A stretch of 64,000 nt of DNA. It comes from Stemphylium vesicarium (taxonomy: Eukaryota > Ascomycota > Dothideomycetes > Pleosporales > Pleosporaceae). Under the pieces are notes generated by a model. It saw nothing but the letters and a program-made list of their open reading frames with translations, was not told where the DNA came from and made no database searches. The position numbers were made by a program, and so were the translations under genes. Shown piece after piece: positions 35,486 to 47,051 of this stretch (positions within the stretch are counted from its first letter, which is position 1; each line of letters opens with the position of its first letter). The DNA lies in contig QXCR01000032.1 of NCBI GenBank assembly GCA_004380135.1, forward strand, positions 1 to 64,000, in the 5' to 3' direction.

Positions 35486-37049
35486 ATGACTTTTGGCGCC
35501 AGGTTATTGCGGCCAACAACACGCGTCCGATGGCGATGCGATACGAGGGCTTGGAGTAGGATACGGAATGCGGGAGCTGTCAATGCCAGATCGTATGCTG
35601 CTACTGCTGCAGTGCCGGCTGCTCAACTTCGCTTTGGACAGCCGCTGCACGAGACACATCCACACCTACTGAAGGCAGGGGAAGGTGATGACCACTCTAG
35701 ACGCTCATGTTCCAATACTAACACGTGCTACAGTGACGCCCAATATCACAGCCTTAGAGTACCATCAACGACGCGCCGCCCTCGCGAAAGCTCTCCCACC
35801 CAACTCCATCGCTATATTCGCCGCCAATGACCTGAAATTCGCATCCGGCGCCGTCTTCTACAAATTCCACCAAGATCCAGACTTCCTGTACCTCACGGGG
35901 TTCAAGGAGCAGGATGCGCTCGCGATTATAGAGAAACACGAGGACGGGGAGTATACCTTTCATCTCTATGTCAGGCCCAAGGATCCCCAGATGGAAGCGT
36001 GGGAGGGGCCACGGTCGGGTGTTGAGGCTGCGGAAGACGTCTTCAACGCCGATGTGAGCGGCAGTGTTGATGATCTGCCTCGTCTCCTGCCCGATATCGT
36101 CAACCGCGCACAAAATATCTACACCGATCTCCCTCAATCCCGCATATCAAAAAACTTGCTTACACAGTACCTCGTTGGAGCTCAGACTTCGCCCACGGGC
36201 GGCATCTTCAACGTCTTCCGCAAATTTCCAGCGACTATCAAGCCTCTGCGCCCGCTGGTAAATGAACTCCGCGTGATCAAGAGTGAGGCGGAGATCCAGA
36301 ACATGCGTCATGCAGGCCAACACTCTGGTCGTGCGATTACAGACGCAATGCGACAATCCTTTTCCACAGAGAAGGATTTGGACTCTTTCCTCGACTACTG
36401 GTTCAAGCAAGATAATTGTGACGGTCCGGCCTACGTCCCCGTTGTCGCAGGCGGCATCAACGCGAACACAATACACTATGTATCCAACGACATGTTGCTG
36501 AATCCCAAAGACCTAGTGTTGGTGGACGCAGGCGCGCAATACGGAGGCTACGTGACCGACATAACACGCACTTGGCCTGTTTCCGGGAAATTCAGTCCCG
36601 CGCAAAAGGACTTGTATACTCTACTACTAGCAGTGCAAAGAACATGCATATCCCTCTGCCGCACATCCTCACATTTCACGCTCGACAAACTCCACCACAC
36701 CGCCTCCAACGCCCTCGCCGAGGGCCTCAAAGATATGGGCTTCGACATGGACCTCAATGCTATCACGACCCTGTTCCCGCACCACGTGGGCCACTACGTC
36801 GGTCTCGATGTGCATGACAGCCCTGGGCTTAGCCGAAGCAGGAGGTTCGAGAAGGGCATGTGTGTCACGGTCGAGCCGGGTATCTACGTGCCTGATGATG
36901 AGAAGTGGCCACAATGGGCGCGGGGAATTGGTATGAGGATTGAGGATAGCGTTTGTATCGATGAGGATAGTCCGTATGTACTTACTACGGAGGCGGTCAA
37001 GGAGATTGTGGATATTGAGGCGTTGAAGGGGAGTGAAACGAAGATTTGA
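35486..37049 (+). CDS. ICP55: Icp55-type intermediate cleaving peptidase (aminopeptidase P family)
   Basis: Two exons, 35486-35684 and 35734-37049, joined over a 49-bp intron (GTGATG...TACAG), give 504 residues. The first ~45 residues are rich in arginine with no acidic run (LLRPTTRVRWRCDTRAWSR), a mitochondrial presequence. The aminopeptidase P N-domain begins at VTPNITALEYHQRR. The metal-binding residues of the pita-bread fold are present: Asp in LVDAGAQYGG (~329), Asp in DITRTWP (~340), His in HHVGHYVG (~417), Glu in VEPGIY (~447) and Glu in RIEDSV (~470). Icp55 removes one residue from mitochondrial precursors after MPP cleavage, stabilising them. Assignment to Icp55 over other family members rests on the presequence and overall text. 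Confidence 0.92.
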
Positions 37050-37409
37050 TGGGATGTAGGAAGAGGAGATTGTATATTGCCTCTTGACTCGACTCAAGCA
37101 ATTCATCAAGAAATAAAATCACATCAACTCAAAACCAAAAGATCGCGTGTAATTCGTGACACATTCACCACCGCTGTGCTCGAATTAGGCGCCCGGGTCA
37201 TGATCTCGTGATAGCGTGATGTTGTGGACGCGTCCTTCCCACGTGTAACAAGGTGGGGTGGGGGCCGTGGTGTCCGGGCAACACAGACCAAGCCTCTTTT
37301 GGCGTCAACAACGAGGGGCTCACACTTGCCTTGCGGCCGATTACATCGACGACTCCACCCCGCCTGCGCAGAGATAGTTACAACCTGTTCCTGCAGCCTA
37401 GGCTAGTTC
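37050..37409. other. Intergenic region
   Basis: Between two plus-strand genes. It has an A-rich stretch just after the peptidase stop, probably part of its 3' end, then G-rich promoter sequence. No gene. Confidence 0.5.
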
Positions 37410-40400
37410 ATGACTGGCAGTAGTTCGCGCAAACACCGTGCGCCTTTTCGACCGGTTGATACGTTTGCTTCGGCGAGGAAGCCTGTGTTTGGTGAGCACG
37501 CCGCGCCCAAGAAGATTGCCGCACCCAAGGGCACTACCGCGCCCCAAACCCACGCCGCACCTACAACCCCATACTTTTCCGACGACAGCGACTTCCCCCG
37601 CGAGCAGTCTACATCCCTCCTCGGCGATTCGAGCACACTCTTTGACGACATCGAAAGTCCCCCAAGCCATACCAAAAAACGGGAACATCTCCAAGCCAGA
37701 CTGAAGATGGTGCGCGAGCGAGAGCCTCCTGTGGCTCCTCTACCCCGCGATGCAGCAGCAGCACCTCCCCCACGGCCTCTCCACGAGCTAAAAAACTCTC
37801 AGCCACAATTTGGAGAGACGAGTCCCATGCGGAATCCGCTGAAGAAGGACCGGAGCGAACAATTTGCACATCTCTTCAATAAGCCCAAGCAAGGGCAGAT
37901 GCGGCCGGAGCACAGTCAGTCGACTAAGCTCCCATCACAGTATTCGGCGCCTTCGCGGCCGTCGCAGAGCTCGAGTGGTGGCAGTATGGAGACGCTGAAC
38001 AGGCCGTTCAAGGTCTCGTCTGCGCAGTCTGGGCCGCGTTATAGTACGGCGTCTACTTCGTCGAATAACTCGGACGTCTTTGAGATTCCGGCTTCGCACT
38101 TCCAGCCGCGACCGTCGCAGGGTGGCCCTGTACCGATTACTAGACCGTATAATGCTCCGCCCAAGACGTCACACCCGCCGCCGAGACCGATATACTCGTC
38201 TATGGGGCATGCGGATGGGTTCCAGCCCATGAACAAGGGAACACACAACCCGCTGCAGCAGGTGCGACAGACGGTCATTCTGGACGACGAGGATGACTTC
38301 GATCCCGATGCGGCCATTCGTGCTGAGGGTGGTCGTTTCGGCGAGCCGGATATGTATGCCTATGTTGACCAGGGTGCGGCGAGTGAGAATATCAAGGCGC
38401 TGTTAGAAGGGGCGTTTGACGAGGAGAACGAGAAGATTCCCAGGACGCGGCTTCGTAAGAAGAAGAAGCAGCAAGAGGATGATGCTGGTATGTTCTCTGG
38501 GTTGTCTCAGTATATGTATGCGTCACTGACCTTGACTAGGAAATTCCCTTGCCGACCGACTCCAAGCGCTTGCAGTCAAGGACGAAGAGAAGAAATCCGA
38601 GGCTGAACCAGAGGAAGAGGAAGAAGAGGAGGATGACGGAACAGTCGAAGGTCTCAAGGTCAAGCTTCTGCCTCATCAAGTCGACGGTGTTGCATGGATG
38701 ATTGAGAAAGAGACGGGCAACCACAACAAGAAGGCTAAACTCCCCAGAGGCGGCATACTAGCAGACGACATGGGTCTTGGGAAGACGGTGCAATCACTTG
38801 CTCTTTTCCTATCGAACCCTCGACCGGAGAAGGGAGTCGAGCTAGAGAACAAAAAAAACAAGATCTCGGATTCTACCGGCAAAGGCACACTGGTCGTCGC
38901 TCCGCTGGCACTCATCAAGCAGTGGGAATCCGAAATCAACACCAAGGTTACCAAGTCGCACGCACTCAAGGTTCTGGTTCATCACGGTCCTAGTCGCACA
39001 AAGTCGGCCGACAAGCTCAAGCAGTACGATGTTGTTATCACCACGTACCAGGTCCTCGCTTCTGAGCATGCGTCTTGTGGCGATGGCCCGGATGGTCTTA
39101 AGAAAGGTTGCTTCGCTGTAAGCTGGTACCGCACCATGCTGGACGAGGCACACACGATCAAGAACCGCAACGCCAAGATGACTAAAGCCTGCTATGAGAT
39201 CAGATCCCATTACCGTTGGTGCTTGACCGGTACGCCGATGCAGAACAACATCGACGAGCTGCAAAGCTTGATCAAGTTCCTCCGCATCCAACCCTACTGC
39301 GAGTTGTCGGCATGGAAAGACTCGATCGCAGGACCCATGAAGAATGGACGCGGTAATTTGGCAATGAAGCGTCTCCAGGTTTTCTTACGGGCCTTTATGA
39401 AGCGCCGTACCAAGGATGTACTGCGAAAAGAGGGCGCACTTAACTTCGGAGGTAAGCCCAAAGAGGGTGAAGCAAAGCCAGCCTTCAACATTGTCGCACG
39501 TAACATCGAGACTGTCATTGGAGAATTCACGGCTAAAGAGCGCCTATTCTACGACCGCCTGCGCGATCGCACACAAGCCCGTCTCGACGAGATGATGGGA
39601 GGTGAGAAGCAAGATTACATTGGAGCGTTGGTGTTGCTCCTCCGTCTGCGCCAGGCTTGCGACCATCCCAATCTCACCAAGAGCAATGTCAAGGATGATA
39701 AGGACGCTTTGACCACTGGCTCCAAATCGAGCGCTGCGGCTGGGCTTCAGACGCCGCGAAAAGCTGCGGCCAAGGATGATGCCGATGATCTTGCGGACTT
39801 GCTTGGTGGCCTTAGTGTTGCTACCAAGCGCTGCGATATCTGCCAGAATACGTTGAATAGCACGAATACGGCCATGGGCGGCATGCGCTGTGTTGAGTGT
39901 GAAGAGGATCTTAACATGTCTACCAAGAAGGACAAGAAGAAGAAGAAGGACCGCAAGCACAAGCACAAGGATGGTAAAGTCAAGAAGAAGAATCGTCGAC
40001 CGAAGCCTGTTGTAGATTCTGATGGGGAAGAAGACGAGGAAGAAGAGGGAGAAGTCAAGGCGGCGGCTGCTTCAAAGTCCTCTCGCAACCGCCGTGTCGT
40101 CGTGGACAGCGACGATGAAGAAGAAGAAGAAGAAGAAGAAGAAGAGGGCGAATGGCTCGTTCCAGAAGACCAACAACAAGTCGAAGATCTGGGAAAAGCC
40201 GGTGGGACCGACGATGAGAACGCCGAGGGTGGAGGTGATACTCTGGCTACCGTTGACTCTGACGCTTCTGAAGACGCAGACGAGAGTAAGAGTAACCTAG
40301 ACAGTTTTGTAGTCCATGACACCGACAGCGAAGACGAAGCACCCGTTTCACGGAAAAAGCTGGCGAAGAAGCCACAGAAGGTTATTACACTGGATTCTGA

Positions 40401-41358
40401 GGATGATGATGATGACGACGAAGCCGGTAGCGAGTCCGAGAGCGAGTCCGGTTCAGACGAGTCTGACTCTGGCTCGGCCTCCTCCGACCACGATGAGGAT
40501 GGTGATGACTCAGCATCCAACACCTCCTACAACGCCTCTTCGCTTACTCCCTCCACCAAAATCCGCCAACTTCTCGCCATCCTCGAAAAGGAAACCCCGG
40601 AACACAAAGTCATCGTCTTCTCGCAATTCACGTCTATGCTCGACCTCATTGAACCGTTCCTCAAGCGCGCAGACTACAATTTCACGCGCTACGACGGCAG
40701 CATGCGCAATGATTTGAGAGAAGCGTCACTGCAGAGACTAAGAGATGATAAGCGAACGAGGGTCCTGCTGTGTAGTTTGAAATGCGGTAGTCTCGGTCTC
40801 AATCTCACGGCTGCGAGTCGCGTTGTTATCATGGAGCCGTTTTGGAATCCGGTATGTTATCCCAAATCCCCTCCCCCCCACCCTACCTCATCACCTTTTC
40901 ACATCCCCCATGCCCTCATAGTCTGACACTTTGCTAACAACCCGTTCCAACAGTTCGTGGAAGAACAAGCGATAGACCGCGTCCACCGCCTCAACCAAAC
41001 GGTAGACGTAACAGTCTATCGCCTCTCCATCCACAACTCGGTCGAAGAACGCATCCTCGAACTTCAAGAAGCCAAGCGCAAACTCGCCAACGCGGCGATT
41101 GAGGGAGGCAAGGCCATCAAGAATCTTACCATGAAGGATATGATGGCGCTGTTCTCCAGGGAAAGCGAGTATGATCGCAGACATGATGATGATGGTGAAA
41201 TGGTTTATGGACGCACCAAGGTGCTGGATGAGGGCGAGAGGGTTGACGGGAGGGGCGTGGCGGATGAGGGGACGGTGAGGAAGGCGAGGAAGGCGGGGAG
41301 TTTAGGGTTTAAGAGGACGGAGCGGAGGGGGGATGAGGGGGCTTATGGACGGAGGTAG
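37410..41358 (+). CDS. SNF2-family ATPase, Rad5/Uls1-like
   Basis: Three exons, 37410-38487, 38540-40851 and 40954-41358, give 1,264 residues. The first ~380 are disordered and proline/serine-rich. The ATPase follows: GGILADDMGLGKT (Walker A, ~430), MLDEAH (~565), LTGTPMQNN, and after a long insert the second lobe with VIVFSQFTSMLDLI, LGLNLTAASRVV and DRVHRLNQ. Where Rad5/Rad16/Uls1 proteins carry a RING finger, this one has only two CxxC pairs (CDIC...CVEC) and then about 200 residues of lysine-rich and aspartate/glutamate/serine-rich repeats. A role in chromatin or DNA-damage tolerance is likely from the family, but the exact orthologue is uncertain. The tail contains RKARKAG repeats. Confidence 0.9.
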
Positions 41359-43130
41359 ACGTGGGTGGTTGGTGGGGTTTTTTAAGGGTGTGATGAATGT
41401 CGTTGGGGTTTCACCAGGGCGCTTTCTTTTTTTCTTTTTGCATGGGTCACGGTCTTGAGGTTGTTGAAACCTGGAATGTGCAATACGGCATGTGATTGTA
41501 GACGTTGTGATGAGGCGCTTATGTTGCTTTTCTTCTCTCCCTCTCTTTTTATTTGCATTTGTGGAAAGAGAGATATCATGGCTTGTCTGATTGGACTTTT
41601 AGTGTTATCGTGATTTTCCCACTTTGTTGAGCTTCTTCTTCTTTGCTTCCATATATATGGTACATTCTAGTGTTGTCTCGGCATAGCTCGCCAAGTCTTT
41701 TTGCGCCAGGATTCATTGTAGGATACCTGCACAATGACAGTTCTTTCGGAATACGCAGCTGAGGGCGGCCGTGTGAAGGTTGGGGGGGGGGGCGGTGATG
41801 CGGGCTTTGATATCAGTTTCCTCAACCTTTCATCATGAGTTACGGGTGTGTAGTTAGACACATTTGTTCATTTTTGTTATACTTGCTTGCCATATACAGA
41901 CGGTGTACTTGTAGACGGGGTGTTGATATCCTGTCATGTTTGCCTCGCTTTCCGGGCTATGTTCGTAAGAAGGATTGGAGTTGAAAGCATCGAATAAAGA
42001 AGTGATTACATGTTATCTGGTGTGCGTGCTGATCGCGACGTAGTGCAACGCTAATTTACTTTATCGGTGCTGTTCCCAGTATTCTTCCTGTTGGTAAGAG
42101 GTGATGATTAGTATTATTGCACTACAGTCGCATTCGTTCCATTCCCACAAACCCCTTCCTAAACCCCAGTTACCTCAACAACATCCGACTTCAATCATGG
42201 CATTCCTCATTTGCCAAGAGATGATCTGAGCTTTGTCCCTTTCATTGTCCGATCACCTCTCTAGAGTTTCTATTCCCAGCTGTGACAGCTCATGAATCTC
42301 CCTTCCGCCGTCAATTCTATTGCGCCTATCGTATCCTTCGCGTATCAAACATGCAACGGTGTGAGGAGAGGGGGAGGACTGCGCTGACGTTGTATAGCTA
42401 CGAAGGAGAGCAGCTATGTACGTGTGTGTGATGATAAAGTGTGGTAGCGATAGCCGTACCTAACTTGTACCGGAGTGGATCTTGGCAAGGTCCAAACCGT
42501 TACAAAACATGTGACCAAAACTCCCGAACAAAAGTCAAAATGAGTCCGAGGTACGAATCATTCAACTGCGGTCGCAATAAGGCGATTTAGAATTCTGTTT
42601 CATGTATTCATTCGTGCATGCACTTTTGCTCGGGGCGGCCGAACCAACATCGCCATGTTGAGTAATCATGCCTCGTACAACCGCCGAGACGCGGTGATTT
42701 AACAAACAAGCGCTTACACGACTAGAATCTTCGCAATTACCAACGGCCGACAATCACTAATGTACACCAAAGTTATACTCTACGGACGCTCCAAAAACGT
42801 TCGGCCTGCGGTGAAGGCCGAGTCCGAAGTTAAGTTCATACCTTGACTATGCTGGATGCGCGTAGTCAGTCCAAGTGGGGATGTCATGCTATGTTGACCG
42901 CGCCCTGTCGATGACACGTTAAACTACACGACCCTTGCAAAGCACGCAATGCAATACCATTTGGGCGTAATTGGTCTGTATCGAGTGAGCATGAGAGTGT
43001 GGTATAAAAGCTGCGTGGAAGGCATGAAACCAACCATCAAGCCAAGAACAACTTCTCACCACTACCTTCAATCATTTCCACATTTAAACTAAAAGGGAAA
43101 GAAATAATATCACCACCAAATCCTTCAAAA
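41359..43130. other. Long intergenic region, no gene seen
   Basis: About 1.77 kb without an ORF that reads like protein. It has an 11-base G run near 41783-41793 and AT-rich patches. The last 130 bp form the promoter and leader of the crotonase-fold gene. I searched for transfer RNA-like text and saw none, but a covariance search would be needed to exclude small RNAs. Confidence 0.5.
43003..43010 (+). promoter_or_regulatory. TATA box of the crotonase-fold gene
   Basis: TATAAAAG stands 121 bp before the ATG at 43131. The leader after it is rich in C and A (ACCACTACCTTCAATC, AATATCACCACCAAATCC), typical of well-expressed fungal genes. A start of transcription near 43035 would give a leader of about 95 bases. 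Confidence 0.65.
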
Positions 43131-44127
43131 ATGTTCCGCCCAGGCCTTCTCACATCCGCCGCCCTCCTCCTTGCCACCAGCATCTCTGCCCTCAACCTCC
43201 CCACCTACCGCGGCCTTCGAACCGACCAGTCTAAGAAGGGCGTCCTGCAAATCGCCTTCAACAACCCCGATTCCGAGATCAACGTCTGGGGCCAAGACGC
43301 CGTGAACGGCCTTACAGACATTGTTTCGCGGCTCCAAAACAACACCGACATCAAAGCCATAGTTTTCACGAGCGACGTACCAGATTACTTCATAGCACAT
43401 TTAGATCTGCTCATCACGCCCTTCGGTACGTGACGCCTACTCAGAAAAAGAAAAGAAGAGAAAAGGATAAACCAAAGTGCCCATTCCTCCTAAGATCTAA
43501 CAAACTACCACAGACCCAACAATCGCCCAACGCTCCATCGAGCTCTTCCACGCCATGACTGAACTCCCTCAAGTCACCATTGGAGCCGTAAACGGCGTCG
43601 CGCGAGGCGGCGGCAACGAACTGCTAGTCTCACTCGACATGCGCTTCGCAGTGAAATCGCGCTCGCGCTTCGGCCAGCCCGAAATCGGGACTGGATTCGT
43701 CCCCGGCGGCGGCGGCAGCCAGTACCTACCCCGCCTCATTGGGCGCGGCCGCGCCATGGAATACATTCTCACTGGCAAAGACGTTCTCGCAGAGGACGCG
43801 GAGCGCATGGGCTGGATTAACAAGGCTTTCGACAGCGAACGCGAGATGTATGCGTATATCGATGGTATCCTCGAGGTGGTGACGCTGTATTCGACGACGG
43901 CGCTGCGGCTCGCCAAGCAGAGTATCAATGTGGCGAGTCGGCCCAGGTTGGAGGATATCATTGGGGATTCGAACAGGTTCTTGGAGAGCGCCATGCAGCC
44001 TGATACGCAGAAGCTGATGGGCGATCTTTTGGTGTTGACGGGGAATCAGTCGGCGGGTGATGTAGAGTTGCATCTTGGGGAGAATATACTGGCGTTGCAT
44101 AATGTAAGCGTTGAGGTTGCGCTATAG
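43131..44127 (+). CDS. Crotonase-fold (enoyl-CoA hydratase/isomerase) protein with signal peptide
   Basis: Two exons, 43131-43425 and 43514-44127, joined over an 88-bp intron (GTACGT...CACAG), give 302 residues. The first ~20 residues (MFRPGLLTSAALLLATSISA) are a clear signal peptide with a cleavage site after SISA. The crotonase core follows: LQIAFNNPDSEINVW, an oxyanion-hole segment near VFTSDVPDYFIAHLDL, and VNGVARGGGNELLVSLDMRFA, then a FGQPEIGTGFVPGGGG segment. Ordinary crotonases act on CoA thioesters inside mitochondria or peroxisomes, so a secretory leader is odd; the enzyme may work in the secretory path, vacuole or outside, on another substrate. Catalytic acids cannot be named with confidence. 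Confidence 0.88.
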
Positions 44128-44388
44128 AGGGAGGGAGGTAAGGCGATGAGTGGGTGGTAGGGTTAGCGGCTTCCTAGCCTTTTCTATGTTTCGAGGTCTT
44201 TATTTTTGCTGTAAGTCTGGGACGAAAGGCCATCGCAGTATTGTGGTGTTTGGCGCTGTCTTACATCGACATGAAAGATATGTAGCTGAGAACGGAAATG
44301 CATGAGTGATCGGACTACCGGATCGCGCTAAGTCAAGGTTGATGAACTAGGAAAGATTTATAGTAAGCATATAGTGCACTTGAACCCT

Positions 44389-46462
44389 TCATATGATGGT
44401 GATGCCCTGATAAACAAAATCAAAATCAGGGTTCTCGCTATCTTGCAGGCCGATTTCCGTTATCCCTATTCTTCTAAAACCCGAACATGGAAGACGCAAC
44501 AGTAGCAGGCCCCAGAATGCCCTTATATTGCGGGAAGATTCGGTTCGAAATCTGTATGGAGTGAGTACCTCGTCTTTGCGTATGATTGCAAAATACGCCG
44601 TGTTCTGGTTTTGATCCTCAAGAAGGTCTGGAAAGATGTATCCGGCCCGGAAGATTCTTGACAATTTTGCTGTAGTTTTGCTATCCTTAGATTCCTCTGG
44701 TCTCGACACCCACATCAGTCTGATATCCACTTGGTGAGACGAGATCTCTTTCCAGCGCATTGTCCCTAGTTTGGTATGCAATTTGATGAAACCGTCCACT
44801 ATCTGGCCGAAAGGACTTGTCATATCGGCCGGTGTGGTACCGTAATCCAAGAGCTTCATATGCAGCTCACCTTGGGAATATGAAGGTTCGAATTGCATAG
44901 GCGCGCGTCCATTAACAATGGAAGCCCAACTCCATGAAGGTGCACGATAAGCCTTTGGTCGTCAAAATCGCGAACAAGGGCGCCACAACAGACTTGAAGG
45001 CATGCTCGTGCTCCAAAGGCCCGCGAGATAATCTGCACCCAAAACCCGATTAATGTGCCTTGCTAGCCCGGACAAGGCAACGAGTGTGTCCGTCTCATAG
45101 GTAAGCGAACATAGTGAATATTCTCCAGGACCCGATTCCAGTATTCCGAACAATCATCCAGGCTCACGGGCATACGTTTAATCATGCTGTGGTCGTTGTG
45201 AGCGTCCCAGATTGGCAACCCGCCTGCAGGATACGTCTCGCAAGCTTTGAGTTCTTGGCATTCCCAAAAGATCTGTGTTGGTGAAAAATGGATGATCCTG
45301 GGTGATAAGATCAGCTCCTACAAGACCCAGCCACGACGGCTTAATCTCGACCTTTCCACCTCATGGCCCCAAAGATCTCTATGATTAGTTCCCAGGTTCT
45401 TGTCTGTTTTCTCTCTTCGCACATTTCGGAAAAGAAATTGTGTGGGCGACCAAGACTCCGATTGACAAAGAAGCCTTCGGTTCCATTTTCAGCTACGCAG
45501 GACGAGACATTCAATCAGCTATTGGAATAAACCTTATCCATCATTACTGATTCCCTGGCCCAGTCTTCAGGATCATCCTGGAATATGCAAAGGCAGTCTT
45601 TCGAGAGATAATTGACGTCTAGATGCTTAGCGACGAGAACTAGGTCCTGGAATGTTCTCTGTAAAGCGGACATGGGAATGCCCTGAGAAAGAGCTACGAA
45701 CAATCCGGAGGTGAGTTTCATCCGTTGGATTTTGACCGCACCCCGGCAATGACTGAGGCTAAGATATCGATCGCTACCAATCTGATGGCGGCCCCTGAGG
45801 CGGATTGTGAGTTCATCCTTAGACCGATCCACTTCAAGTAGACTTGTGGGCAGTCATTTTGGTTCATGTGCTTTAATGCATGTATCGTGCTCCTGTGCAC
45901 AAACGCGAATCCAATTCTTGATTACTGGTATTGTTTGCGGAAAGTCGCTACCATCAGATAAGGTCGGTGGAATATCACTCCGGTGCTCTACCCATCAGCC
46001 CCCGGCAGAAGGAGTTCTAGATACTATGTAGTGCATCATTCGATTCTGGGGTCACAAAGGCTCCAATAAGGGTTCTTCGAATCTGTTGAGCAGACCGGAT
46101 TTGACCTCGATTTCGTATCTAAGCAGATCTTCGTTATGACCCCCTTGATAACGTTTCATGCGTACCCAAAACTCAAAAAGCGGGGTAGAAGTGCAGGTAT
46201 TCGACTGCATACCACCCAGCATGCCGCCGTTCAGAGTGATGTTTTCGTAGATGTCGTTGCAAATAGCGCATCCATCCTCCACTGATTTTGAGAAGCTGAC
46301 GAAAGATAAACGATGCGCAACGGTGTCGAAGAGTTCTGATTTGCAACAAATTCGAAGCGCATCTTCGCAGATAGCGCACAACATTACGGAGGCGACGCTG
46401 CAGGTATCGTTTGAAGCGGGTCTCGAGCGGGGATCGAATAGGACTGAGGAACCGGACTCCAA
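44389..46462 (-). pseudogene. HET-domain (heterokaryon incompatibility) pseudogene
   Basis: Minus-strand fragments in changing frames spell a HET protein. The N-terminal part (46462-46052) starts MESGSSVLFDPR and has CAICND. The HET core (about 45832-45515) reads DRYLSLSHCRG, an altered form of the SHCWG motif, then LCIFQDDPEDWARESVMMDKVYSNS before a stop, matching the conserved LCI.QD...EDW..E...M..VY. Further stops and frame changes fill 45500-44900, and a last 169-codon piece (44898-44389) holds a C-terminal region. HET proteins trigger cell death when unlike strains fuse. This copy is not translatable as a whole. Confidence 0.8.
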
Positions 46463-47051
46463 CAGGCACCTTCTGGTGTGTTTCTATCGGTGTGATCGCT
46501 GCTGATTAAAAGAGAGTTCAGAGCTTAGTAGCAGTGGAAAGCATGTTCTTAGTCATCATTGCTACGTAGCGTCTAGTGGCTGGCTCTTACCAAGGTGGTG
46601 CGTTGATTGAAAACTGGTCAAAGATGCGGGGAACATGCCGGTGAAGCTAGCCGCATCCGGTGGCAGACTGTCATCGGATATGTCAGCACGCTGCATCATG
46701 CATCCATAACAATGTGTCGTTTTCTTTTGCTGCCAGACCAACTCCAATACCATGCGCCTTACTTTTCTTGGAGAAGTTGCGCAACTTGTTCCTTGGGGAC
46801 GTGCCCAGCCTCACTCTGATGTACCCCTGTTACTGATGAACGCGTTCGATCCAGCACACCACCATCGCCGCAGCTTTTCCCATCGGCGTTAGTCCTGATT
46901 CTTACCGTTCAAACGAGTGTTATCTTTGGGGGTTGTACAGCGCGGGGCTGACCGCTATAAAGGCAAAAGTGTTTGTATACAAGGTATATGTGCTCTATCC
47001 TGTAGGCCAGAGCCTACATTCATCGCCATCTAGGCGTTCTAGCCTTTCATC
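46463..47051. other. Intergenic region between two pseudogenes
   Basis: No ORF of interest. The stretch near 46940-47051 contains the probable former promoter of the rvt pseudogene, with CTATAAAGG at about 46954-46962 some 90 bp before its ATG. Confidence 0.45.

Noticed and set aside
39747..40523. A 258-codon serine-rich minus-strand ORF
   Set aside because: It is the antisense shadow of the acidic GAA/GAT repeat region of the SNF2 gene.
41359..43002. CRISPR-like or tandem-repeat array in the long intergenic gap
   Set aside because: No regular repeat-spacer pattern is present, and CRISPR arrays are not expected in a fungal nuclear genome.
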